From positions 3,517,714 to 3,579,713 of the forward strand of contig RPFO01000312.1 of the NCBI GenBank assembly GCA_009746045.1: a stretch of DNA of 62,000 nt, given 5' to 3'. The translations under genes were made by a program, and so were the position numbers. Within the stretch, counting starts at the first letter, position 1; the number at the start of each line of letters is the position of its first letter. Below the pieces are notes generated by a model, which saw only the letters and a program-made list of their open reading frames with translations, was not told the DNA's origin and made no database searches. Positions 20,201-29,690 of this stretch are shown in pieces. The DNA comes from Mesostigma viride. Its lineage: Eukaryota > Streptophyta > Mesostigmatophyceae > Mesostigmatales > Mesostigmataceae.

Positions 20201-20476
20201 AGCGCGAGCCTGACGGACTCGCTTATCATCGACGCGCCGCCGGTGGAGTATTCGTGCACCGAGCCACCCAACTCCGACATTCTCGAGGCCAAGAGTCCGA
20301 TTTCCGAGGTTGGAGCCGGCTACATTGTCGTTGGGGGTGTGACCCTCCAGACACCGAGCTGCACGGTGATCCACTGGAACAACTACCAGACGGCGTTTGC
20401 AGTCGGACAGATGGCAGATTACAAGGCATGGACCGATGGCACGGTGAATGTGGTGATGGACATCACCATTGACTGA
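17291..20476 (+). CDS. Secreted protein with nine bacterial-style Ig-like (He_PIG type) repeats
   Basis: An intronless 1,061-residue protein. Residues 1-22 are a clear signal peptide (hydrophobic VLLLAAALLCSAAALVAA). Residues about 25-205 are an N-terminal domain I cannot name, with CTGIPGC. From about residue 206 come nine repeats of about 87 residues, starting near nt 17908, 18166, 18415, 18685, 18943, 19204, 19465, 19726 and 19987. Each has the pattern ISGTLPGGTxxxAYSSSALSATGG, YTWSASGLPAGLTI, GVVSGTP, then VTVTVTD. That is the putative-Ig (He_PIG) signature of bacterial surface proteins. The C-terminal 75 residues (GYIVVGGVTLQTPSC...) resemble a small beta-barrel domain. Likely an extracellular or wall-associated adhesive protein. 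Absence of introns and the repeat type suggest acquisition from bacteria. Confidence 0.9.
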   Translation: MAGMVLLLAAALLCSAAALVAANSYTYTYVGPKFTVGTDHLEVSFTTSAPLAPSKSYLAKVDASVVAGSIKVMGPNGLVSGLNLALTTFQVHTDATASASTHGIDSWFMMGDFTAVTGTTRVNYQAYTMNSMLFIPGSDIPGAIGLITGHYNYDQATIISFYPSCTGIPGCQVGGSGQAYVGNYSAIINPANSNPSFWKLTSSTSTVVITGSLPTATVNSAYSSSGLSATGGVAPYTWSAASLPGGLSIDPATGLVSGTPLSSGSFGVTVTAVDSTGAVGVLSLTLLVKAPLALSGSLPNGIVNTAYSSSGVTASGGTSPYTWSASGLPAGLTMSASGLVSGTPTALGTYSVNVMVTDSTGATLSQVYSVTITVAPIVISGTLPGGTQNVAYSSSALSATGGTGSRSWSASGLPAGLNIAPGTGVVSGTPSVTGSFPVTITVTDSATPTPALATKSMTLTIAAPIALTISGTLPGGTVTVAYSSSGMSATGGSVPYTWSASGLPAGLTIAAATGVVSGTPTTPATYSATINVKDAAGTLKSLTVSIVVKAALGLTGTLSAATVGTFYNSSGKLTATGGWTAYTWSATGLPTGLSIASATGTITGTFTAAGTYPVTVTVTDSKGNTKSTTQSIAVTVAALAISGTLPGGTKGVAYSSSALSSTGGTGTKTWSATGLPAGLTIAAATGIVSGTPTTVATYTVTVTLKDGAGTTKTKSQSLAIAAPPAIVISGTLPGGTQGVYYSSSALTATGGVAPRTWSATGLPSGLSMASGTGAVTGTTLATGTFSVTVTVKDATATTKSVTQSLVIAPAPPIVISGTLPGGTQGVYYSSSALTATGGVAPRGWTAAGLPTGLTITSATGVISGTPSVAGTFSVTVTVTDAVATTKSVTQSLVIDPPPALALGGALPSGTQDVYYSAMLSATGGDGSYTWEAAGLPMDLFIDAATGEVYGTPIESGPFTVTVTVTDGTGASASLTDSLIIDAPPVEYSCTEPPNSDILEAKSPISEVGAGYIVVGGVTLQTPSCTVIHWNNYQTAFAVGQMADYKAWTDGTVNVVMDITID

Positions 20477-21555
20477 TCTCAACGGAGCGGTGGTGATTTG
20501 TTCCAGCGAGTGGAAGCTGTGTTCTGGCTCATGATTACGGCTCTGTGGCTTTAATTTTAGACACCTGCTAGTTATTTGTTATTTGTTTGCGCACTTGTAT
20601 TTATACCTCACGATTCTTGGTCTGTGGCTAGCAGACCTGTTTGATGGCAGCGTCAGGCGAGGGACACCTGGCAGCGAAAGCTGGGGGGGCTGATCCCTCA
20701 CCTCCCCCCCCACACACAAGAAAACTGTTTTATTTATTTCGTGCTGTGCCGGCGGTTTGCTCGCGCCTTTTATTGCGGGCAAGCAACACAGCACATATCG
20801 CTGTGGCAGGCAATGTCCAGGGTGGGGAGATACTTAGATAATTTCTCCTTGATGAACAACCAAATGTATAGATAGCTTCGGGCTGACATCTCAGTCCCAA
20901 ACCCTCCCCAACTGCCTACATTGCAGGTGTGAAATGGAGACCGTTGCCACTGGGGGCCGTGGTTCTGGGAGAGTTCCTCAACAATATTACTAAGTGAGAC
21001 AACTATTATTATTATTATTATTTACCCGACGATAAATCGGTAAATTTCTTCAATAAGACAGCTAATGGTGGTATTTCTGCAAGTTGCATTCATTCAATGC
21101 AGGCCATGTTGTGCTACTGAGGCAGGTGCATGTCCGTCAATGGACACATGTGACCCACACCGCACATGACGTCTCTTTGTGCCTTAACTCCTCTTTATTC
21201 CTCTCACTGGTATTCTGATTTTCTTATCTGGCACGCCGCAAAGGTGAAAATAATTTGCGTTCAGTGCCGGTCCGCGGAAAACGCGATCTGCAAATGAATC
21301 CAGGCCGGAATCGAACTGGGGACCTCTCGCACCCACTTTTGTATGTTTGTTCATCCTGTCTATTTTTTCACTGCCTACCCATTTTCACGTACCAAGGTTA
21401 CACTTTTTTATTTGCAGTGAGCTGCGCAATGAGGCTTTAGACCCTACATTGGATAGGAGACCCCCGGCCGTGCACCATGGGCGCTGAAAAATCGAGCGCC
21501 TGACCATGCATACTCCAACATCGCCTGTGCCTCACCACATCCCAGCAATCGCAAG
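20477..21555. other. Intergenic with (ATT)n and a possible tRNA-like B box
   Basis: 3' flank of the Ig-repeat gene. It contains (ATT)n at about 21003-21022. On the minus strand, 21317-21307 reads AGTTCGATTCC, one base from the RNA polymerase III B-box consensus, preceded by GAGAGGTCCCC as in a tRNA 3' half. No full cloverleaf could be folded by eye, so a tRNA-derived SINE relic is possible but unproven. Confidence 0.25.
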
Positions 21556-21732
21556 CATTAATTAGGAACATAACTCCGTTGGGAGTATATGTAGCACATA
21601 GCCCCGAGAAGGGGCATATGAGCCTATAATACATTCTAAGCTACTTCCTGCAAGGGTGGGAATGTAAACAACACTTGCTCTAGGTGCACCAAGGCACCTG
21701 CACCCTCATGATTAATTAATTAATTAATTAAT
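21556..21732 (-). mobile_element. LINE 3' tail fragment flanked by (TTAA)n
   Basis: Minus-strand copy of the tail shared by LINE and ORF1-only elements here: CTAGAGCAAG, CACCCTTGCAGGAAGTAG, then the hairpin CTCCCAACGGAG (complement at 21574-21585) and a short ATTAATTAGG. Its other end abuts (ATTA)n at 21711-21732. Only about 160 bp are present. Confidence 0.75.
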
Positions 21733-21943
21733 AGACACGTGACTGCGTCACGTGAGCATAAGTCCTCAGTGGGAGGGGAACATGGGATGGAATGGATGGT
21801 ATAAGCTATCTAGGTCCTAGTTACAGGGGTGTGGGCACCGCGGCCCGAATCGCTATGAATGCCATACTTGGTCACACGCGGAGCCCCCACAGGCTTGGGG
21901 GTGGTCTCCTTCATCACTACTTGCCATCTATCCTTGCGCACCA

Positions 21944-22845
21944 TTGAATTGAATTGAATTGAATTGAATTGTAACATAACTCCGTTGGGAGTATATGTAG
22001 CACATAGCCCTTGAGAGGGGGCGTATGGCCTATCATACATCCTAAGCTACTTCCTGCAAGGGTGGGGATGTAAAGGACCCTTGCTCTAGGTGCACCAGGG
22101 CACTGGCATCCCCATGATCTTCAAGCTATGCCCAGCGAAGGGGGAGCCTGTCATGGGGGGGGAAGATCAGCATAGCTATACAAAGAAGCTAGGGCATGGC
22201 GTCTCAGCAGAGAGTTATTCCCTGCATAGGCACAACAGAACTAAATAAAGCTAGGCATCATCTGGGGTGTGGCTCATAATAGGCACACATGTACATGATT
22301 AAGTAAAGCGCGTGGCTTAGCTGAGATAGTGCCTCTAGGAGGCGTACATGTACATGGCCACGGTCTATCTATTCTACACTACTACTGCTATATTCCCCTA
22401 AGCTGGCACCATCTGATTTCTAGACCAACCGCCCGAGCCTCGAGCGCCAGGCAGTCCAGCCAAAGTTGGGCAGACTCCGGCTTCTCGATGAGCGTGATGT
22501 CGTCGGCATAAATGAGGTCAGCTAGTAAATTCTGCTTGTTAGTCGGCCCCCCTTCCCCAAGCTCGTTCGTGATCGCTAGGCCAGGGGCACGGCCTGCAAT
22601 GCTAGCAAAGCGAGCACGTGCCTGGCGCATAACATGCATAATCCACTACAATAATATTAAACAGGTACGGCGACAGGACGCAACCCTGCCAGACGCCGGT
22701 CTGCAGTGGGCATGGCGGGGTAATGCCGTGTTGAGTGCGCACCGAAGTGGTGGACCCCTCATACAGCGTGCGGATGACGGTAATCAGGGGAGTGGGGACG
22801 CGAGCGCGAGCAAGTACAGCCCATAGAGCGTCCCAGAGGACAGAA
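21944..22845 (-). mobile_element. LINE copy: RT fragment plus 3' tail
   Basis: On the minus strand, about 22845-22388 encodes RT pieces: YEGS, a VWQGCVLSPYLFNIIVVDY core, and LADLIYADDITLIEKP containing the YADD catalytic motif. It then joins the shared tail through CCAGCTTAGGGGAATATAGC and runs to the hairpin (21980-21991), followed by (AATTC)n at 21971-21944. Because the tail directly follows RT sequence, it ties the tail to an RT-bearing LINE. The RT has internal deletions and frame changes. Confidence 0.8.
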
Positions 22846-23150
22846 CCCTCATGATGTATCGCGCTATGCCCGGTTAAGGGGGGAGCGTGGCATGTGGGGG
22901 AAGATCATCATGGCTATTCAAGAGCTATGGCATGGCTTCTCAGCAGAGAGTGACTCCCTGCATGGGCACAACATTACTAAATTAAGGCTAGGCATCGTCT
23001 GGAGTGTGGCACATCATAGACACACATGTACATGATTAAATAAAGCGCGGGGCTTAGCTGGGATAGTGCCTCTAGGAGGCGTACATGTACATGGCCACGG
23101 TCTATCTATTCTGCACTACTACTGCTGTATTCCCCTAAGCTGGGGCGTCT
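22846..23150 (-). mobile_element. Second LINE 3' tail, end missing
   Basis: Minus-strand tail beginning with the complement of CCCCTAAGCTGGGG near 23,145 and running through the ATGTACATGTACGCCTCC, GCATCATCTGG-like and CTCTCTGCTGAGA-like blocks. It stops near 22,850, where the RT-bearing copy begins, so the hairpin and (TTAA)n are absent. Confidence 0.7.
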
Positions 23151-23799
23151 GGAGTCCCAGCAATGACCTTCCTTTATTCCATTTTTGTTTTTGATATTAT
23201 TATTACTCTTTACTTTGTTTTTCTTCATTATTGTTCGTATCATTACCTTTTACATTTTCTTTTCTTTTTTCATTCTTTCTTTCTCTTTTTTCTTTTTCCC
23301 TTGGTAATGTATATATACTACTATTATACTTCTTACTTATTCTTTTATCCCCTTCGTGTATGAGTGTATGCGTCCCTCTTTTCCTTCTTAGTTTTGGTTG
23401 TTTGTGTTAGTCGTGGTGGCCGGTGGTGCATGTGTGTGTGTGTGTGTACGTGTGTGTGTGTGTGTCGGCAGTGTGTGTGTCAGTGTGTGTGTGTGTGTAT
23501 GTGTGTTTTCCCTATCAACCTTTCTTGTTACCCTCTGTCTCCCTCCATGCAGGTCTACCTAGAGATAGCCACGATCGAGGCTCCCGCGGCCTTCGCGTCT
23601 TTTTCCCGGTATAAATGGCCGGTATTTTTTATTAATTCCAATAAGAATATCGTTAGGTTAAGAGGTACCACGTATCGACCAGCTGGTTACCCACTTCAGG
23701 AGGGTAGTGTGATAGGGCCTTCGCGTCTTTCCTCTCAGACAACTACCCTAGTCCTTCCACGGCATTGGATCGCCATGCATCCAGGCATAGTTGTCTCAC
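23151..23799. repeat. T-rich stretch and (GT)n microsatellite
   Basis: 23,165-23,360 is T/pyrimidine rich; (GT)n with interruptions spans about 23,426-23,505. A segment at about 23,354-23,420 recurs at about 31,000-31,060, so part is a dispersed repeat. No gene seen. Confidence 0.6.
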
Positions 23800-25109
23800 T
23801 TCATGAAGTCAGTGAGCTCGATCTGCTAGCTGGCGTTCTGTGCAACCGTGTCCTGCTCTCTGATGAGCCTCCGCCTGCTGAGTGGCAGACGGCCATCCGA
23901 GTCATGCTGTACACTAGAAGGGCTCTGCTGCTGACCCCGGTAACTATCGGGGTGTCTGCCTCCAGAGCGCCGCGCTGAAGGTTTTCATGCGCATGATGCT
24001 GCACAGGCTAGCTCCGCGCCGCGCTGGACCCACGCCTGGGTGAGTGACTCAGATGGGTTTTCGTCGTGGTCGTTACACTGTCATGGCTGTATTTGTTGCG
24101 CACCGGTTGATGGAGGAGGTGTGTCGCCTTTGCCCTGATGGTTTGCCGCTGGTCTTTATTTTTGTCCACTATATCAAGGCCTTTGACACGGTCCTCTGGG
24201 AGGCTCTTTGGGCCATCCTAGCTCTGGATCAGGTACCACCAGCGTTTATTGCTGCCATTCGTCGACTGTATGAGGGCTCACAGGAGGGCTCACAGGCAGT
24301 AGTAGTGCGGACTGCGGAAGGCACCACCCCACTGGTCGTTCCCCCTTCACCACGGGGTGTGGCAAGGTTGTGTCCTGTCCCCATGTCTGTTCATTATTGT
24401 CGTGGATCACGTCATGCGCCGGGCATGTGCGCGCTTTACTGCTTTCAAGGGGTTTGATCGAGCCCGGCTTAGACATCCTTAACGAGCCCGAGCACGGCGG
24501 GTTTGGCACTGGCTACCGCCTGGCCGACCTGATTTATGCGGACGACACCACCCTCATCGCGCGCCCCGGCCCGAGCACATTCAGACCTGGCTGGACTGTC
24601 TGGGCTTGGAGCGGCGAAGCCGGCCGGCGGTGGGGCTGGAGATTAGTGTCACCAGGAAACTGAGGCCCGATGGTGATCGGGGCCTCCAGTCGCCATGCAG
24701 CCGCTGCTGCGCCTGCTCGACGGGACGGAGGTCCCGTTCCGTGACCCGCTTCAAACTGCTGGGGAGCATGCTCCCTGACACCGCCGGTCGACGATGTGGA
24801 CATCCGCATCGGCCTGGCCTGGACCAGGCTCCGTTCGCTCAACACCTACTGGCGCTCGAAGGGCCTGGGCGAGCATCGCAAGCGCATGCTCTTCTTGAGG
24901 TCCTCGTCCTCACGATGCTTACGTATGGCGCCGAGGCGTGGACACTCATGGATACACTGGCGGCTAAGCTAGACGGCACGGTCTACAGGATGCTCCGACA
25001 GGTCCTGAATGCAGGGTTTTCCAAGCGTAGTAGGTCATTAGAGCCTTTGTATCAGGGTATGCCTCGTATTTCGGACGAGATTACACCGTCCGCATTGTTA
25101 ATTGTGTAA
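23800..25109 (+). mobile_element. LINE reverse transcriptase fragment
   Basis: Consecutive RT motifs in shifting frames: EPPPAEWQTAI, NYRGVCLQSAALKVF, QMGFRRGRYTV (24050), VHYIKAFDTVLWEAL (the first catalytic Asp block), and LADLIYADDTTLIARP (YADD, 24,520-24,560). The post-RT segment with MLTYGAEAWTL and GMPRISDEI ends at 25109. RTs of this type copy element RNA at the nicked target. At least three frame changes make it non-functional. It shares its C-terminal sequence with the fragments at 15.5-16.0 kb. Confidence 0.85.
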
Positions 25110-25128
25110 GTGTTGCGCATGGGTTTGA

Positions 25129-25167
25129 CGAGCCACGAGCCACGAGCCACGAGCCACGAGCCACGAG
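25129..25167 (+). repeat. Short tandem GAGCCAC repeat
   Basis: Five perfect 7-bp GAGCCAC units between the LINE fragment and the ORF1-only element. Confidence 0.85.
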
Positions 25168-25301
25168 GTAGCCATGGCTGTCGGAGCTCATAACTTTCAC
25201 GTTTGAGCCCCGAATTCAGCTGTGAATATCACAATCGCTTCGTCTTTCTTAGACGCACATGCTGATCTAATTTTCCAAAGCTATAACGCACTAGTCTATA
25301 T

Positions 25302-27181
25302 ATGGCGAATAAACGCGCCTCGACGCAACGCAGCCTGGCGGCTGCGCTCGGCAATGAAAATACGTCTGCAGCTCCGGCTGCAGCTTCGCCATCAGGGCCG
25401 GAAGGCAGTGCTGCCACTAGTCGCGCACTGGTGGTCGTCCAGCACCCTCCCGGGCTTCCTGCCTCGCCTTCAGCCTCGCCTGAGCCAAAACGCAGCCGCC
25501 CAGCCGAACCGAGCTGGTCTGAGCGCGATTTTGACGTCGACAGGCTCTTTACCACCTTCGACGTCAACAGGCCTGCCTTTTTCGACATGCCACCCATCAA
25601 GATACTGGAGCTCGTGTTTTACGGGTCACACGCCTCACTGCTGGCCCTGTGCCAGCAACTCAATTTCCACACCCACTTTTTTCGCAACGGAGTTGACGGC
25701 CGGTTTTCCCACCGCGTCTCAGACCGCCCAGTCGACACCAACCTGGCCGGCTGGTCTCACCCCCGCCTTCAGCTCGCAGCTCTCTTTACCCTCACTAAGC
25801 GCTCGGCCGAGGACCTTCTGCACCCCGCCCGGGCCATTACCGAATCCACCTTCGTCCACCACCTCCACGCCGCCCTCTCACAGCACGTGACGCCCATTGC
25901 TGCAGATGTGGCGGCACTTGGCGGCACGCTGGCTGCTGAGCTCCCCACCATCCCCACCGCCACCGCCGCCCTCCTCGCCTCCACCCCCCCCCTCCCTCCG
26001 CCTCCACCGACTCCATCACCGCCCAGCTCCGCGACATCGACCAGCGTCTTAAGGACAACGCCATTGCTATCGAGGTTCTGCAGAACACCGCAGGCCTCAC
26101 CGCCCAGGCGGTGAAGGACATTGCCGCCAAGCCAGCCCCGGCTGGCCTGCATGGCCGGCGATGCTCCTCCCATCACCACCTGGGCGGACATGCTTAAGCA
26201 ACACACCACCTCCACCACCTCCGCCGTCGCAGCCCAGCTTCAACGGCAGACGCTTGACCTCCGCGAGGAGGCCGAGCTCACCAAGCGCAGCCTCAACGTC
26301 ATTGTCAAGAATCTCAAGATGGAGGAAGGTGAGAATTCCGAGAAGCTTGCGCGTGCTTTTGAGAGAGAAATCCTTGATCGCATGGGCCTTACTGGTGAGA
26401 TCGAGCTGGCCGCCCACCGCCTTCCCCGCACGCGGGGTAAGGCAGGGCCGCCCCCGCTCCTTCTCACCTTTAAGACCCCGGCGGACAAGATTTCTTTTCT
26501 CAGACGCCGCAAGCGGCTCGAGAAGACTCTCTTCACCCTTGATGACGACTTGACCCTGGCGCAGCAACAACGGCGACGGGAGCTATGGCCGACCTACCTC
26601 CAGCTCCGGCAGACCAAGGCGGGGCAGCCGGTGTACTGGAAGGGGGCGGCCATCTACGTCGGCCACAAGCCCTGGCAGGCGACCCCCGCGGCCCCAGCGA
26701 CTCCAGACGCCCCAGCTTAGGGGAATACAGCAGTAGTAGTGTAGAATAGATAGACCGTGGCCATGTACATGTACGCCTCCTAGAGGCCCTATTCCAGCTA
26801 AGCCACGCGCTTTATGTAATCATGTACATGTGTGCCTATGATGAGCCACACTCCAGACGATGCCTAGTTTTATTTAGTAATGCTGTGCCCATGCAGAGAG
26901 CTGCTCTCTGCTGAGATGCCACGCTCTAGTTTTTGTATAGCCATGATGATCTTCCCCCTCACAGGCATGCTCCCCCCTTACCCGGGCATAGCGTGATAGA
27001 CCATGAGGGTGCGGGTGCCCTGGTGCACCTAGAGCAGGGGTAGCTTACATTCCCACCCTTGCATGAAGTAGCCTAGAATGTATTAAAAGCCATATGCCCC
27101 TTCTCAGGGCTATGTGCTACATCTACTCCCAACGGAGTGATGTTGATAATTAATTAATTAATTAATTAATTAATTGTTAAT
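25302..27181 (+). mobile_element. ORF1-only non-LTR element (HAL1-like) with shared tail
   Basis: ATG at 25302 opens an ORF1-like protein. It has an Ala/Pro/Ser-rich N-terminus, a globular region (DRLFTTFDVNRPAFFDM), a proline stretch near 26,000 where the frame slips, and a coiled-coil-like segment. The ORF1p-like C-terminal domain (KRSLNVIVKNLKMEEG, PLLLTFKTPADKISFLRRRK, LTLAQQQRRRELWP) ends at 26720. The 3' tail follows immediately (AGCTTAGGGGAATACAGC) and ends with hairpin CTCCCAACGGAG (27126-27137) and (TTAA)n. No ORF2 lies between, so this matches the half-L1 layout in which ORF1-only elements borrow a LINE's machinery. Confidence 0.8.
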
Positions 27182-27977
27182 TGCAGGGCCGCCCCCGCTC
27201 CTTCTCACCTTTAAGACCCCGGCGGACAAGATTTCTTTTCTCAGACGCCGCAAGCGGCTCGAGAAGACTCTCTTCAGGTGAAGAGAGTCTTCTCGAGCCG
27301 CTTGCGGCGTCTGAGAAAAGAAATCTTGTCCGTGCCCTTGATTACGACTTGACCCTGGCGCAGCAACAACGGCGACGGGAGCTATGGCCGACCTACCTCC
27401 AGCTCCGGCAGACCAAGGCGGGGCAGCTGGTGTACTGGAAGGGGGCCATCTACGTCGGCCACAAGCCCTGGCAGGCGACCCCCGCGGCCCCAGCGACTCC
27501 AGACGCCCCAGCTTAGGGGAATACAGCAGTAGTAGTGTAGAATAGATAGACCGTGGCCATGTACATGTACGCCTCCGGCCTAGAGGCACTATCCCAGCTA
27601 AGCCACGCGCTTCATGTACATGTACGGTGCCTATGATGTGCCACACTCCAGATGATGCCTAGTTTTATTTAGTTATGCTGTGCCCATGCAGAGAGCTGCT
27701 CTCTGCTGAGATGCCACGCTCTAGCTTTTGTATAGCTATGATGATCTTCCCCCGGGCCGTGCCAGGATCCCCCCCCTTAGGCGGGTTGAACCTGAGACAG
27801 CATGGTGGTGCCGGTGCCCTGGTGCACCTAGAGCAAGGGTCGCTTACATTCCCACCCTTGCAGGAAGTAGCTTAGAATGTATGATAGGCCATATGCCCCT
27901 TCTCTGGGCTATGTGCTACATATACTCCCAACGGAGTTATGTTCCTAATTAATTAATTAATTAATTAATTGTTAATT
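27182..27977 (+). mobile_element. 5'-truncated second ORF1-only copy
   Basis: Starts inside the ORF1 C-terminal domain (GCAGGGCCGCCCCCGCTCC, as in the parent near 26,440) and keeps the same stop and tail, ending with hairpin CTCCCAACGGAG (27925-27936) and (TTAA)n. It is directly abutted to the first copy's (TTAA)n, so it probably inserted there or arose by tandem duplication. It contains the inverted duplication described separately. Confidence 0.85.
27223..27332. repeat. Perfect 54-bp inverted repeat with 2-bp spacer
   Basis: Left arm 27223-27276 and right arm 27279-27332 are exact reverse complements around GG. The left arm is ORF1 sequence (FLRRRKRLEKTLF region); the right arm is the same piece inverted. 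The parental copy at 26,500-26,550 continues without it. The tract would form a very stable hairpin. Confidence 0.95.
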
Positions 27978-28149
27978 GCAGATGTTGCTGGACGACCTAG
28001 TGGTCCCAGCCCAGTTTGAGAACCGCATCCACTCTCGATCTCTCCCGTCTTTGGACTGTCATGCAGGACAAGACGCGGTGGCCAGAAGATTGTCAAGGCT
28101 CACACGCCCGACCCTGTGGGCAAGCCCCCTCCCCCCAATTAGAGGAGGC

Positions 28150-29690
28150 ATGTACAAGGCCACTGTCTAACTATTCTACACTACTACTGCTGTATTCCCC
28201 TAAGCTGGGGCGGCTGGAGTCGCTGGGGCCGCGGTGGTCGAGGGGGTAGCGTGCCAGGGCTTGTGCCCGACGTAGATGGCCGCCCCCTTCCAGTACACTT
28301 GCTGCCCCGCCTTGGTCTGCCGGAGCTGGAGGTAGGTCGGCCATAGCTCCCGTCGCCGTTGTTGCTGCGCCAGGGTCAAGTCGTTGTCCACGGTGAAGGA
28401 AGTGTTCTCGAGCCGCTTCAATGCGGCGTCTGAGAAACGAAATCTTGTCCGATGGGCTCTTAAAGATGAGAAGAAGCGGGGGCGCCCCTGCCTTACCCCG
28501 GGTGCGCGGGGAAGGCGGTGGGCGGTCAGCTTAATCTCACCGGGCAGAAGGCCCATATGCGATCAAGGATTTTGCTCTCAAACGCACGTGCAAGCTTCTC
28601 GGAATTCTCACCTTCCTCCATGTCGAAGTTCTTGAGTATGGCGTTGAGGCTGCGCTTGGCGAGCTCGGCCTCCTCGCGGAGGTCAAGCGTCTGCCGCTGG
28701 AGCTGGGCTGCGACCGGCGGCGGAGGTGGTGGAGGTGACCAGTGTGATGCTTAAGCATCAGTCCGCCCAGGTCGTGATGGGAGGAGCATCGCCGGCCAGG
28801 CCAGCAGGGGCTGGCTTGGCGGCAATGTCCTTCACCGCCTGGGCGGTGAGCCAGGCCTGCGGTGTTCTGCAGGACCTCGATAGCGATGGCATTGTCCTTA
28901 TAAGACGCGCATGGTCGATGTCGCGGAGCTGGGCGGTGATGGAGTCGGTGGAGGCGGATCGAGGAGGGGGGGGGGGGGTTGGAGGCGAGGAGGGTGGCGG
29001 TGGCGGTGGGGATGGTGGGGAGCTCAGCAGCCAGCGTGCGACCCACAGCTGCCACATCTGCGGCAATGGGCGTCGCGTGCTGTGAGAGGGCGTCGTGGAG
29101 GTGGTGGAGGAAGGTGGATTCGGTAATGGGGGCGGGGTGCAGAAGGTCCTCGGCCGAGCGCTTAAGGATGGTAGTAAAGAGAGCTGCGAGCTGAAGGCGG
29201 GGACGAGACCAGCCGGCCAGGCTGGTTGAAGAAGGGCAGTCAGATACGCGGTGGGAAAACCGGCCGTCAGCTCCGTTGCGGAAAAAGTGGGTGTTGGATC
29301 GAGTTGAGTTGCTGGCACAGGGCCAGCAGTGAGGCGTGTGACCCGTAAAACACGAGCTCCAGTATCTTGATGGGTAGCATGTCGAAAAAGGCAGGCCTGT
29401 TGATGTCGAAGGTGGTAAAGAGCCGATCAACGTCAAAATCACGCTCAGACCAGCCAGGTTCACCTGGGCGACTGCGCTTTGGGTCAGGCGATGCAGAGGG
29501 CGAGGAAAGCCCGGGAGGTATATATCTGGGCGACCACCAGTGCGCCACTAGTGTCACCACTGCCTTCCGGCCCATCAGGATGGCGAAGCTGCAGCCGGAG
29601 CTGCAGACGTATTTTCATGGCCGAGCGCATGTGGGGGTTCATCCCACCCACTGATGGGGGGTATATACCCCTTTCAGAGCCCGGTATATT
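28150..29690 (-). mobile_element. Inverted third copy of the ORF1-only element
   Basis: On the minus strand the same ORF1 runs from about 29,640 to the stop near 28,205: a DFDVDRLFTTFDINRPAFFDML block, a proline stretch, the coiled-coil and LTLAQQQRRRELWP. It is followed by the first about 60 bp of the tail down to about 28,150, where it is cut. Many frame changes relative to the plus copy show decay. Together with the plus copies it forms a large inverted pair around 28 kb. Confidence 0.85.

Noticed and set aside
19439-20482. Long minus-strand open frame (347 codons) across the Ig repeats
   Set aside because: It is the antisense shadow of a GC-rich coding region. The plus frame has signal peptide and domain repeats; the minus frame has no recognisable feature.
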